This document shows positions 1 to 9,195 of a stretch of DNA of 55,640 nucleotides, piece by piece (the stretch's first letter is position 1; every line of letters begins with the position of its first letter). The stretch lies in contig NZ_LROZ01000023.1 of NCBI RefSeq assembly GCF_001549985.1, forward strand, positions 1-55,640. Direction: 5' to 3'. Origin of the DNA: Myroides odoratus (GTDB lineage: Bacteria > Bacteroidota > Bacteroidia > Flavobacteriales > Flavobacteriaceae). A program made the translations under genes and the position numbers. The notes under the pieces are model-generated. The model saw only the letters and a list, made by a program, of their open reading frames with translations. It had not been told where the DNA came from and searched no databases.

Positions 1-1
1 A

Positions 2-3000
2 CTTTTTCCTGAATTGCGGATTAGTACGCATAAAAAGTATTATGCGAATGCGGTTGATAAACTCATTGCGACTATTGAAGACACTCAATTTGTCGAAGGA
101 CCTTCTCCTTTTAAAACGTGTAAGCACAAAAAAGGGTACGATAAAAGCTGTCTGTATCAACCTCTTGGTTTTTGGAAGGTCGAAGCCAATGCGCATTTTC
201 CTTCTCTTGGAGAACGGGATATCTTAACTGAAACAGGTACGCTACAATGTGTAATAGGCGGTATAATCTCCATTCATCACCATGGTCAAGTTATTACGGC
301 GGAGGAAGACCAAGAGCAACAAGAAACAGAAACAGCAGAAGAAGAAAACACTTGTGATGATTTAATTGAAGAAAAAGTTGGTGAAGCTAGTAGTCTTCAA
401 ACGCTCCGCTATGTTTCCAATGTCGATAGTATAACGTTAGTGAATTTAGACGAACTCCATTGGGGTGCGCTTAGTCCAGAAAATCCTCGTGCTTTGCGTG
501 TGGGCCTTGGAGAAGAAATGATATTTAGAGCGAGTACACCTTTAGGAGAAGACAAGCAGTACATCAGCTGGAGCGTCACACAGTCTTGTGGTGATTCGAG
601 CCTTTTCGAAGCAGGAAAAACGGGTCAGACTTTTCACGTTCAAACAACGGCAGAAAACGTCAATTACCAAGCACATCCCACCACCCATCGTGCTTTTAGC
701 TGGGAACCTACTCAGACGGGTGTTTATCTTATATCTGCTGCACGAACGCCAAAAGAAGAGGCGACAAAAACATATTACGGCACTTTTTACTACTATATCG
801 AAGTGGTCAATCAGGCCGTTCTTACCTTGTTGGAATTGAATCAACCCCCAACATTAACGCGCGTTGTTGGAGATCAAGTAAAGATTACACTGCATAGTAC
901 CATTCGCTTGTCACAGGAACGAGTCGATCAACTGCGAATCAAAGTTCGCGTAAAAGAAGGAGATTCACATACCCAAACCGCTGTTGTTTTCTGCTCAGCA
1001 GGTAAGCATCCATTTACTCAAGTCGGTACTGTCATTCAAGCAGTGTATACCTGCACCAATACCCATACCTATCAAGTGGAGGTTTGGGAAAATTCAAAGC
1101 GCAGCTTTGCAATCCCGCCTCAATATTTTCAGATATACGCCAATGCAGTACTCTCGATTTCTCCACAGGTAGAACGGATTCGCTTTGGTAGTCGGATTAC
1201 ATTTACAGCTGAGCTTCAAAACAAGCAAACTATCAATCCAACACAGGTTAAATGGTTGATACAATCTCCAGGTAGTAAGCAATTTCAACAGCATTTTATA
1301 CGTCATACAACAGTGACTCTAGATTTTACTGCGGAAGGTACCTATGTTATTGCGTGTGTATATGGCAATTTTTGGACAGGAAAAGACAAAGCGACACAAA
1401 CCATTCAAGTCATGGCTAATCAACTCGAACAGTTGACACTAAGCCCAAGCCATGCCTCTTCGACAACTGTTCAAAAGACTCAAAACCAAGTTTATCGAGT
1501 TTACCGTCAAGCTATTGTGACGCTTACTTTGGAAACAACTTTAGGGTATCAATCTCCAACAGCAGATGTATATGTGGAAGCTCATGAGTTACACCAACCA
1601 AATGTGTTTCAACGATTGCTTCACTATGTGTTCCCTGAAAAAGAAAATCAACCAGCTTCTATTATTCACGCCAATGTTGACGGTGAAATACGCTATATGC
1701 TAACTTATGTCAAAGGGCCTAAAAAGCAGGCGGGTTTTGACTTGTCTATGTATTATGCCAATCCAAAACTTCAACAAGCCATTCAGCGCGATTTGAAGGA
1801 ACTGCAAGCAACTGAATCAGCAGATACGCTTGCCAATCAATCCTTAGAAGCGATTGAAATCTATCCTATTCACACCCAAACCGAGGGTATTGTATTGCAG
1901 TCTAACCTAGCTACGCTGGATCTTCAATTGGAAGAAGTTGGTTTGTACCGCTTGGAGGTGCTATTCAATAACCAAACGTATACTCATGAAATTGAGTGTA
2001 TAGAAGGAAAAGTGAACCGCTGGGAATTTGTCAATGCGTTGGATCAACATCAGCCTACTTTAAGTTTCAATGAAGACTTTGCTATTGCATTGGAAATTAC
2101 AGGTTTTGAGGATCAATCAGCGACAATTTGTTATTGGTATGATTCTCGCAATCGAGAACGAGATGTATTAGAATTGTTTCGCGATACGGTTGATTTTGAC
2201 AGCCAAGGGAAAGGTACGCATGTGGTAAAAAGCTTCTCTGATTTTTGGAAGACTTTCGCTTGTCAGGTTCCAGAAGGTCAAGGGGAAGAATACGCGATCT
2301 TTTTTACCCTTTCAGAAGAAATTGGACTATCGAATGTCAAAAGGGAATTATTCGATAAAAAGGAAGCCCTTTTTGGTCATGTTTTTCCAGTGGATACGGT
2401 GAATACTTATGCGTATATTCTGAAGAAATACCGTATTGAAGCCTATTTTAACACGGCTAATCACCGCCGTTTGATTCGCCCCATACTGTACAAAGAACCC
2501 ATTGAAATTGAAGTAGTACGCATACTGGGGCGCTATGATCAGGATGAAATCTTACCTGATACCTTGACGGTAACCCTATATGAAAATACCAATCAAAGCT
2601 TTTTAAAGTTGGAATTTAAAGATCGAAAGGCTACCTCATTTTCTCTTGCTTTTCCCAAAGGGCAACATACAATTTATCATCCCTTAGATACGGGGGATGA
2701 ATTGATCTACAAAGGGAATACTCATAAAAAAGACAAGGGATTGGCAAGTACCCCTCGTGTGTTTTATTTAGGAATTAGCTATGAAGCCAAAACCAAAGGA
2801 CCGTTGTATAACCAAAACCCATATACCGTAAAGAAAACAGCTGTGGAGGTATTATTTCCTAAAGGATATGAGCGAAATCGAGCTAATGATCACTTACTGA
2901 TGCAGCCCTTTCAACCGGAAATAGAAGAAGGATTGCCTCGTACAGAGGCTCAAAAACGAGCGAAAGAAAATCTTCTTCGCCTAGCGACCTATCACAAGGA

Positions 3001-4567
3001 CAATAAATTGGGCTACCTCTACCTGCATCAGCTTAAACTGGTTGAAAAATTTGTGTTTAGCCAAACTTTTAAGGAACACAGTATACCAATTGTCGTGGAG
3101 CGTAGACCGCAGGATAAAAAGGAGGTTGTACCTGATTCCCATTCCGATTGTCCAAGATGTAAGGCTCCTGTAACAAGCGCCCAATTGCTCCAGATATTTC
3201 CAGGATCAGATGCAGCTGTCCTGGAAGCCATTGCAAAAGCCTATACTGATTATATGACGGTTTTTGAAATGAATACTTGTTGGAATAAAGCGCATTTTTT
3301 TGCACAAGCGGTTGTAGAATCAGGTCGAAAAATAAATATCAAAAAAGGAGAATCCTTTGCTTACGACTTCAGTACAGCAGCTAAAAGGAGATATTTCTTG
3401 GATGTATTTTGTTCTGTTTTTTTTAAAGGAAAAAAAATAAAAAACAAATGGGTTTCTGAGAGGGATCCTCAAGCCTTATTCAAAGACGAAGACAATAGAG
3501 TATTTAAATCTGAAGCAGTGTATAATACATATGAAAAGATTCGAATAGCTACCAATGGAGCAAACAGAGAAAAAGAACAGCTAATTGCCAATTTTGTCTA
3601 TGATGATCGATTGGGTAATAAGAAAGATATCTCAGGAGAAGGATGGCGATTTAAAGGTAGAGGGCTTTGTCAAATTACAGGTAGAGCCAATCATAGTGAT
3701 GCGTATGATCACATCAAGGATCATCCTGCATTTAAAGGATTGCAATTGAATGTTCAAGAAGAAGCAGATGAAATTGTTGCTCTTTTAGATTCTAATCCTT
3801 ATCTCATTACGGCGTTTTCTATGGCACATTGGAAAAATGTAGTATTAAATCATCGATCAAATGGAGAGGAACATACGGATAAAATATCTCCTTTTATTGG
3901 TGTTGATGTCGCTTGGGATGAAAAGAAAAAAGTCTTCAATACTGAAACTTCTATGCTATTTGAAACCAGCAACTGCACCTTTACTTACTTTCCTGATTAT
4001 GGAGATGGCGTATTGGAAATGATGAAACGATATGTAGAGGAAGGATGGACCTATAGTCAACGAGGCTCTCGGAAAGGAATAAAGTACGACGATATTTTTG
4101 AAGTTGATTGTTCTGAAGTTGTAGCCTTGTATCTCTACCATTTAGGCGTCGTTCAAGAACCCATACAATTACATACCGGTGTGATGACTACAGAAAAAGA
4201 TTTTCAAAAGGCTATCGGTAATACCAATATTGAACATGTTATAGGAAGTGAAAAAGCAGATTTTATTCCAGAACGAGGGGATATATTCGTGTGGAGACAT
4301 AACGGAGAAGGGCATACGGGTATTGTATATGCATATAATCAAGTCACGAAAATAGTTACCATATTAGAAGCTATAGGCAAAAGTGGTAGCCAAGATGATG
4401 AGTCCTATCTAAAGCAATTAGGGTATAAAAAAATCACAAAAAAAGATCGAAAACAATATAGCAATAAAACTCGATTAGCTTATTATCAATCAGAAGGAAA
4501 AGCATTGCAAACACACGATGGATGGAAGGGATATTTTCGTCCTAGAGGATACAATAAAAGGTTATAA
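2..4567 (+). CDS. PAAR-like (DUF4280) effector with GH19-type and CHAP/NlpC-type peptidoglycan hydrolase domains, 5' end outside window
   Basis: The frame is open from base 2 and the first possible start is only a TTG at 14, so the true start lies left of the window. The first ~90 residues (numbered from the TTG) match the end of a DUF4280 PAAR-like fold (PLGFWKVEANAHFPSLGERD, then a CVIGG turn and a GQ end), the spike-tip type associated with type VI secretion and related injection systems. Residues ~130-1040 hold Ig/PKD-like beta repeats. Residues ~1045-1240 resemble a GH19 lysozyme/chitinase: CPRCKAPVTSAQLLQIFP, then AHFFAQAVVESG with the putative catalytic Glu, then GRGLCQITGRANH. Residues ~1355-1460 look like a CHAP/NlpC amidase: DCSEVVALYLYHLG, GDIFVW and EGHTGIVYAYN would give the Cys-His pair. 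Inference: a cargo effector that cuts both glycan and peptide bonds of murein. Base composition becomes AT-richer in the toxin part. Delivery machinery is not in the window. Confidence 0.75.
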   Translation, partial: LFPELRISTHKKYYANAVDKLIATIEDTQFVEGPSPFKTCKHKKGYDKSCLYQPLGFWKVEANAHFPSLGERDILTETGTLQCVIGGIISIHHHGQVITAEEDQEQQETETAEEENTCDDLIEEKVGEASSLQTLRYVSNVDSITLVNLDELHWGALSPENPRALRVGLGEEMIFRASTPLGEDKQYISWSVTQSCGDSSLFEAGKTGQTFHVQTTAENVNYQAHPTTHRAFSWEPTQTGVYLISAARTPKEEATKTYYGTFYYYIEVVNQAVLTLLELNQPPTLTRVVGDQVKITLHSTIRLSQERVDQLRIKVRVKEGDSHTQTAVVFCSAGKHPFTQVGTVIQAVYTCTNTHTYQVEVWENSKRSFAIPPQYFQIYANAVLSISPQVERIRFGSRITFTAELQNKQTINPTQVKWLIQSPGSKQFQQHFIRHTTVTLDFTAEGTYVIACVYGNFWTGKDKATQTIQVMANQLEQLTLSPSHASSTTVQKTQNQVYRVYRQAIVTLTLETTLGYQSPTADVYVEAHELHQPNVFQRLLHYVFPEKENQPASIIHANVDGEIRYMLTYVKGPKKQAGFDLSMYYANPKLQQAIQRDLKELQATESADTLANQSLEAIEIYPIHTQTEGIVLQSNLATLDLQLEEVGLYRLEVLFNNQTYTHEIECIEGKVNRWEFVNALDQHQPTLSFNEDFAIALEITGFEDQSATICYWYDSRNRERDVLELFRDTVDFDSQGKGTHVVKSFSDFWKTFACQVPEGQGEEYAIFFTLSEEIGLSNVKRELFDKKEALFGHVFPVDTVNTYAYILKKYRIEAYFNTANHRRLIRPILYKEPIEIEVVRILGRYDQDEILPDTLTVTLYENTNQSFLKLEFKDRKATSFSLAFPKGQHTIYHPLDTGDELIYKGNTHKKDKGLASTPRVFYLGISYEAKTKGPLYNQNPYTVKKTAVEVLFPKGYERNRANDHLLMQPFQPEIEEGLPRTEAQKRAKENLLRLATYHKDNKLGYLYLHQLKLVEKFVFSQTFKEHSIPIVVERRPQDKKEVVPDSHSDCPRCKAPVTSAQLLQIFPGSDAAVLEAIAKAYTDYMTVFEMNTCWNKAHFFAQAVVESGRKINIKKGESFAYDFSTAAKRRYFLDVFCSVFFKGKKIKNKWVSERDPQALFKDEDNRVFKSEAVYNTYEKIRIATNGANREKEQLIANFVYDDRLGNKKDISGEGWRFKGRGLCQITGRANHSDAYDHIKDHPAFKGLQLNVQEEADEIVALLDSNPYLITAFSMAHWKNVVLNHRSNGEEHTDKISPFIGVDVAWDEKKKVFNTETSMLFETSNCTFTYFPDYGDGVLEMMKRYVEEGWTYSQRGSRKGIKYDDIFEVDCSEVVALYLYHLGVVQEPIQLHTGVMTTEKDFQKAIGNTNIEHVIGSEKADFIPERGDIFVWRHNGEGHTGIVYAYNQVTKIVTILEAIGKSGSQDDESYLKQLGYKKITKKDRKQYSNKTRLAYYQSEGKALQTHDGWKGYFRPRGYNKRL

Positions 4568-4572
4568 AAGTT

Positions 4573-5841
4573 ATGAAAAGAATACTATTATTTTTATTTA
4601 TGGGATTTAGTTTACTTACTTGTAAAAGAGATCTAAAAGAGAAAGAACAACAAATTGATGAACAACAAAATAACAAAAAAGAAAAAATACATTGGTATAA
4701 TAAACCCAAATACATAGATGATACTGAACCAGATGTTAGAGAAGTTTTGGAAATGAGAACAAAAAAAAATCAAGAAAAAATAGCTATGCTTTGGAAGGCA
4801 TTTAGTAGAATCGAAAAAAAAGATTCTACTGAAGATTATCTCACTATGGAAGAAATTAATCTAACCAATGATCTTTATTACGAAGCGTTAAAATCTAGAG
4901 GTTTTCGATTTCCTAGTGAAGAAGTTTTTTCAAAGCAAATAAAAAAAATATTTAACGTTGATATTTATGCAGACTATGCTGATAATCCAAGAATTGTTCG
5001 CAAAGGAGATTTTCTAATTTTATGCTCAAAGATTTATTTACCAGAATACCGACAAAGGGTTCCAACATTAGATTTTGCTGATAATACTTTCATTTTTGAT
5101 TTAAAAAGAAGATTTCTAACAGAAATAGATACTATTAATGGTATAGTTAGTGCAGAAGTAGATGATTATAGAGAGGAATACAATATTTATTGGAGTAATT
5201 CACTTGCTATAAGTTATAATAACTATATATTTTATAATAGCAAGACAGCATTGAATGATGCCTATGATTATTTACCTTCAGACCTTGTTGATATTGGCTA
5301 TGAAGATTTCCCTCCAAATTATCCAGATGTTTACAAAAGAATTCAAATCAAATGCATGGATGAATACAAAAAAATGAGCAAGCTTTCACGCGAGGGTTGG
5401 GATTACCGCATGTATGATCGTTTGTTTTTTTCTCGTGGGTTTGATGGAAAGCTGATTGTCAAGAAAAAAATGTTAGCTGCTGCTGTAGAATTAGCCAAAG
5501 AAGATGAAGCCTATATTCGTGTGCCTTTGGATTACTATTTTATTCAAATGACAACACCGTATGTGGCCAACGAATATGCTGCTGATTACAGCGAAGTAGA
5601 CAATTACTTTACCCAACGAGAGCCGTACTATACCCCTGAAGAGCGTGCCATGATTTGGGTGTATACTTCTCTTTTGGAGTTACATCTCCCCCCGAGTGAA
5701 AAACTACCAGCGCCCTATATGTTTATTGGATTAACACTAAATTATCCTGAATTAGCTAAAGTGGCAGAAGAGCATAATTACTTTGGAGAAGATATGGAAG
5801 AAGTACTAAATATTATAGATAGAACCAACGGTTGGTGGTAA
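4573..5841 (+). CDS. Lipoprotein of unknown family, candidate immunity protein for the upstream effector
   Basis: I do not recognise the family. The first 18 residues are a lipoprotein signal (MKRILLFLFMGFSLLTCK) with a LLTC lipobox and Cys17, so the protein should be anchored in the periplasm or outer membrane. A Lys/Glu/Gln-rich linker follows, then a Tyr/Asp-rich, mostly helical-looking body of ~370 residues ending RTNGWW. It starts 5 bp after the stop of the effector gene, so the two are very probably co-transcribed. A periplasmic partner is what a murein-cutting effector requires; that role is inferred from position and localisation only. The first ~270 codons are extremely AT-rich (28% G+C at 4681-4740) while the last ~150 are not (48% at 5641-5700), which suggests the variable part was exchanged with the toxin. 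It could instead be a chaperone or an accessory lipoprotein. Confidence 0.65.
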   Translation: MKRILLFLFMGFSLLTCKRDLKEKEQQIDEQQNNKKEKIHWYNKPKYIDDTEPDVREVLEMRTKKNQEKIAMLWKAFSRIEKKDSTEDYLTMEEINLTNDLYYEALKSRGFRFPSEEVFSKQIKKIFNVDIYADYADNPRIVRKGDFLILCSKIYLPEYRQRVPTLDFADNTFIFDLKRRFLTEIDTINGIVSAEVDDYREEYNIYWSNSLAISYNNYIFYNSKTALNDAYDYLPSDLVDIGYEDFPPNYPDVYKRIQIKCMDEYKKMSKLSREGWDYRMYDRLFFSRGFDGKLIVKKKMLAAAVELAKEDEAYIRVPLDYYFIQMTTPYVANEYAADYSEVDNYFTQREPYYTPEERAMIWVYTSLLELHLPPSEKLPAPYMFIGLTLNYPELAKVAEEHNYFGEDMEEVLNIIDRTNGWW

Positions 5842-5856
5842 ATCATGACCAAATAT

Positions 5857-5898
5857 ACTACAACGCTCTATTTTAATATTAAAAAAGAGCGTTGTAGT
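5857..5898. terminator. Bidirectional hairpin terminator
   Basis: A perfect 13-bp stem (5857-5869 with 5886-5898) encloses an A/T-only loop. It sits between the convergent lipoprotein gene and the PNGase F-like gene and can serve both strands. Confidence 0.75.
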
Positions 5899-5926
5899 TT
5901 ACTGTGATATAAAGGAAGGCTTGTTC

Positions 5927-7267
5927 CTATTTCTTAACTATTTTCTCTGTTGTTTTGATTCCATTAGCAAATGCAATAGAAAAAAGATACGTTCCTGAAG
6001 GCAGTGCTTTGCAATCAATAGTTGCTGTATTATTAGTCTCTAATACCTTACTACCACTCATATCATAAACGGTTACGACCTTCACTTCTTCTGGTGAATG
6101 AATCGCAACAACGTCAGAGGTAGGATTTGGATAAATCTGATAGCTTACTTTTTCAAACTTTTCTGTCGCTAATACGCCGTTAATTCCCTTTGCAAAAAAG
6201 AAAAGAGACAAGGGAAAATCCCCCTGACCATCTACAAAACGGGCATCAGGAACCGTAACTTTAAACTCATGTGTTCCCTTTTGCAGGTTTGCTATTTTGA
6301 AAATTCGATTGGGAATTACATCGCCAGGACACCAGTTATTCCAACTGGTCCAATCTGCTTCCGTTCTCGGTCGCGAGCCATAAATACCATTGCCCTGAGT
6401 ATTATATTGGCGATACGGTTCACATGATTTTCCGCCAGGTTTGTACGTTTCAATCAAATCTCCATCCAAATACACTTGATGTGTACGACGAACATACTCC
6501 TCTCCTCCTTGGTTTGCGCCGTGATTAGACGTAATCAAATGGAAATACGATTCACGAATCGCATCATCTAACGTAAACTGGTAAATTTTTGTTGTTGTAC
6601 CTGCAACATCTGTTGCGTTGTAATTATTAAAAGAATCTCTACTAGCCAAAGGCAGTAAAAAGAACGTATCATAGGCATTTCCGGTATCTTGTGATTTTAT
6701 TTTCAATGTTCCTTCGAATACATCACTTCTACCTGCACATCCTGAAACCTCATTATTAGCTGCATAGGGCACACCAAATACATTGAATTCAATCCAGAAA
6801 TCATAAGCTGCAAAAGATTGATCTTTAAACATCGGAACCAAATGTTGCAAATCAAAAACATAAGGTACTTCTGTCGGTTGGCGGTTTTTATTCATAAAAG
6901 GAGTTATAAAACGGCCAATTTCTATGGTTTTTTTATTTTGATCTGTCATCGGTTGCCCTTGAGGAACCAAAGAAAGAAAAACACCACCAATACGATCGTA
7001 ATTATCACAAAGAGCTCCGATGGTTACCTCTACTTCCATAGTAGACAGAATTGCCTGACGCTCTTCGTTGGTCATCTTTTTAGCATAAAGGGCATTGTTC
7101 AATCGCACAACACCTGGCGGAACAGCTTCTTCTGAGGTCGCTGCATAACCATCGTAAAAAACAATTTTATCAAAAATTGTAGTTGTACGGGTATTCTCTT
7201 GTGCAAAACCAAAGTGACCAAATAAACAAGTAGCCACCAAGCTCAGCAAGGGTAGTTTTTTTTTCAT
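5927..7267 (-). CDS. PNGase F-like secreted amidase with type IX secretion sorting domain
   Basis: 446 residues. There is a signal peptide at 1-22 (cleavage after FAQ), then two jelly-roll-like halves resembling peptide-N(4)-(N-acetyl-beta-glucosaminyl)asparagine amidase F. CDNYDRIGG (87-95) aligns with CDEWDRYAN of the Elizabethkingia enzyme and keeps the catalytic Asp (Asp91, Asp60 in PNGase F). EIGRFITPF matches EIGRFITPY, and GGEEYVRRTH (254-263) aligns with GCAEWCFRTH and keeps the essential Glu (Glu257, Glu206). NWCPGDVIPNRI matches GWCPGMAVPTRI. The enzyme family releases N-glycans from glycoproteins. The Cys pair flanking the Glu in PNGase F is absent here. Residues ~375-446 are a type A sorting domain (YQIYPNPTSD, GTYLFSI, final KIVKK), so export through the outer membrane by type IX secretion is expected. 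Monocistronic; no clear -7 element found upstream. Confidence 0.8.
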   Translation of the reverse strand: MKKKLPLLSLVATCLFGHFGFAQENTRTTTIFDKIVFYDGYAATSEEAVPPGVVRLNNALYAKKMTNEERQAILSTMEVEVTIGALCDNYDRIGGVFLSLVPQGQPMTDQNKKTIEIGRFITPFMNKNRQPTEVPYVFDLQHLVPMFKDQSFAAYDFWIEFNVFGVPYAANNEVSGCAGRSDVFEGTLKIKSQDTGNAYDTFFLLPLASRDSFNNYNATDVAGTTTKIYQFTLDDAIRESYFHLITSNHGANQGGEEYVRRTHQVYLDGDLIETYKPGGKSCEPYRQYNTQGNGIYGSRPRTEADWTSWNNWCPGDVIPNRIFKIANLQKGTHEFKVTVPDARFVDGQGDFPLSLFFFAKGINGVLATEKFEKVSYQIYPNPTSDVVAIHSPEEVKVVTVYDMSGSKVLETNNTATIDCKALPSGTYLFSIAFANGIKTTEKIVKK

Positions 7268-7557
7268 TACTGTATAAATTAATAGATTTGTTCCTGTTTA
7301 ATCCTCCTTACTTCGGGGTTTACCTCCTAGTCAACGTGTCATTTCCCGCTCTCAGCTTCCGTTCTTCACCCCTACTATTTCAACATTTTAAGCCAAAAAC
7401 AAATGAAAAATCAAACAAAAAGCAACGTTCCTATCAAAATAAAATCACCCCTCTAAGCAATTAACTTAAAATTATACTAAAATAAACAAATAACCAAATT
7501 TTACACCCCATTTATCTGTTCTATTGAACTTCCCACTTTACTTGAATTTCATCCAGC
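7268..7557. other. Intergenic region upstream of the PNGase F-like gene
   Basis: About 290 bases with no coding frame I would defend. It is the leader and promoter region of the minus-strand PNGase F-like gene, but I could not find a good TAnnTTTG element in it. It ends at the terminator of the GNAT gene. Confidence 0.5.
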
Positions 7558-7597
7558 AAAAAGCCCACAAAAGCGATGGGCTTCTTGTGGGCTTTTT
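7558..7597 (-). terminator. Terminator of the GNAT gene
   Basis: A 13-bp stem (7558-7570 with 7585-7597), GC core GCCCAC/GTGGGC, flanked by A and T tracts, lies 18 bp past the stop of the minus-strand gene ending at 7616. Confidence 0.8.
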
Positions 7598-7615
7598 ACT
7601 TATCTTATTTAGGTG

Positions 7616-8389
7616 CTATTCCTCTAAGGTATATTTCATCCAGACATTGGGCTCTATATAACGTCCTATTTTTTGTTCTAAATCAATTTCAATGGGATTC
7701 AAAGCAAAATCAATCACATAGGTACCTGAGCTTTGGAATGATCGGTTCGTCCAATGCTCCCATTCTTGGATACTGCCTTCTACATGCATGGCTTTAGCAC
7801 ATACACTGACAATAGTAGCTCCATTTTTGCAATGGGTGCGAATCCACGGATCAAAAGGCCATCCTTCTTCATTCGTCCATCTACTATACTCTTCCATGGA
7901 CTGAAGTGGATATTGATGCTTTAAATTAGGGCGAATAGGCAAAATAAAATGTTCAAACCCTTGCTCTTTAGCAATCGCTTTCATGAAACGCACCAGTAAA
8001 CCACTAATCCCCTGTCCTTGATAAACAGGATTCACCCCGATTTGCAAAGCACATAAGGTATTGGGTTTCTTTCCTGCTTGTTTATCCAAAAAAGCACGTT
8101 CCAATGCCCAATCCCATCCTTCTGCTGGAAGATGTTCTATTTCTTCTGCTGTTAAACTCAATGGGACACAATTTCCATTTCCTACGACTTCTTGTTTGTC
8201 CATCAGGAAAAATTGATACAAAGGAAACTCTACATATAAATCTTCCCAATACTTGATGTTTACTTTATCCTGAAGTATAAATTCAGGCCATACACTAAAA
8301 GCATCCACTTTTTCTAATAATACATCATATTGTGGTAAATAAGTTTTCGATGTTCGTATAAAAGAAAAGTGGCTTGTATCTCTGTCCAT
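7616..8389 (-). CDS. GNAT-fold N-acetyltransferase
   Basis: 257 residues, no signal peptide. The acetyl-CoA-binding motif of the GNAT superfamily is visible at about 135-165: a beta strand (ALQIGVNPVYQGQGIS) with the QGQGIS pyrophosphate loop, followed by the helix GLLVRFMKAIAKEQGF. Family members transfer an acetyl group from acetyl-CoA to an amine, but the substrate cannot be read from the sequence. The protein is longer than a minimal GNAT domain (~150 residues), with ~100 residues before the motif and a ~90-residue C-terminal extension rich in Trp and aromatic residues. It stands alone between its own promoter (8435-8442) and terminator (7558-7597), and diverges from the MarR-fad operon. 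Confidence 0.7.
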   Translation of the reverse strand: MDRDTSHFSFIRTSKTYLPQYDVLLEKVDAFSVWPEFILQDKVNIKYWEDLYVEFPLYQFFLMDKQEVVGNGNCVPLSLTAEEIEHLPAEGWDWALERAFLDKQAGKKPNTLCALQIGVNPVYQGQGISGLLVRFMKAIAKEQGFEHFILPIRPNLKHQYPLQSMEEYSRWTNEEGWPFDPWIRTHCKNGATIVSVCAKAMHVEGSIQEWEHWTNRSFQSSGTYVIDFALNPIEIDLEQKIGRYIEPNVWMKYTLEE

Positions 8390-8434
8390 GATTTTAAAAT
8401 TGCGTATTACTACTCCGATTTAAATTTAACGAGC

Positions 8435-8442
8435 CAAAGATA
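8435..8442 (-). promoter_or_regulatory. -7 promoter element of the GNAT gene
   Basis: On the minus strand this reads TATCTTTG, a full match to the Bacteroidota TAnnTTTG element, about 45 bp upstream of the start at 8389. No good -33 TTTG is evident. Confidence 0.5.
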
Positions 8443-8671
8443 CTCTTTCTTCTCAAATTCATCACTCATTTCCTTCTTTTATCCCCTAACGCAAGCACTT
8501 CCCTCTTTTCTATTTTTCTTAACTAAAGCTTAAAGCATTATCTTTTTCTATATTAAAATAATTCACTAATTTAGAAGAACTTAAATACTTTAGGCATTCT
8601 TTTTAAAGCACTAAGATGGCTCCTTTTAAAAAAAATCCACCTAATAGTATGCGTGCATATTATTTTTTTCT

Positions 8672-8679
8672 TATATTTG
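8672..8679 (+). promoter_or_regulatory. -7 promoter element of the MarR-fad operon
   Basis: TATATTTG is a perfect TAnnTTTG match, 17 bp before the ATG at 8697. Its position rules out a start at 8616, which would place the promoter inside the coding frame. The divergent intergenic space 8390-8696 holds nothing else that I recognise. Confidence 0.6.
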
Positions 8680-8696
8680 AGTTTAACCAACTTGAA

Positions 8697-9137
8697 ATGA
8701 AGGACAAAACAATAGACTATACTTTAAGAGCAACTTGGCAGGCCGTAGCTAGGATGTACAACGAAGAAGCTGCCAAATACGACGCCACCATGTCTTTAGC
8801 TTTTGCTCTGTTGAGTATTGATAAGAATGGTACACCTTCTACTCTATTAGGCCCTAATATGGGAATGGAAGCGACGAGTTTAACTCGTACATTAAAGAAA
8901 ATGGAGGAAAAAGGATTAATCACAAGAGAAAAAAACCCTCACGATGGTCGAGGGGTTATCATAAAACTTACTCCTCTAGGTCTTGAGAAAAGAGAGCTTT
9001 CCAAAGAAAAGGTCAAGCGGTTCAACGAGGCGATACGAAAACATCTTACAGAGGAGCAAATCGCTAATTTCATTGCAGTTACAGAAACGGTAAATCAACT
9101 GATTGCGGATAAAGCCATATTTGATACGAAAAAGTAA
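8697..9137 (+). CDS. MarR-family transcriptional regulator of the fad operon
   Basis: 146 residues from the ATG at 8697 (MKDKTIDYTLRATWQAV). An in-frame ATG at 8616 would add 27 residues, but those residues look like untranslated DNA and include the promoter. The winged-helix core is at about 30-110, with GMEATSLTRTLKKMEEKG as the recognition helix region and NPHDGRGVIIKLTPLG as the wing, typical of MarR repressors. It is followed 58 bp later by fadN on the same strand. Known logic for such neighbours is a repressor released by acyl-CoA or fatty acid; that role here is inferred from position. Confidence 0.8.
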   Translation: MKDKTIDYTLRATWQAVARMYNEEAAKYDATMSLAFALLSIDKNGTPSTLLGPNMGMEATSLTRTLKKMEEKGLITREKNPHDGRGVIIKLTPLGLEKRELSKEKVKRFNEAIRKHLTEEQIANFIAVTETVNQLIADKAIFDTKK

Positions 9138-9195
9138 CCCAATAAAACAATAGAATATATAGAATAAGTATTAACCATAGGAATTATATAAACAT

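Noticed and set aside
8616..8696. N-terminal extension of the MarR gene by 27 codons
   Set aside because: It contains a perfect TATATTTG promoter element (8672-8679), and the residues do not look like a MarR N-terminus.
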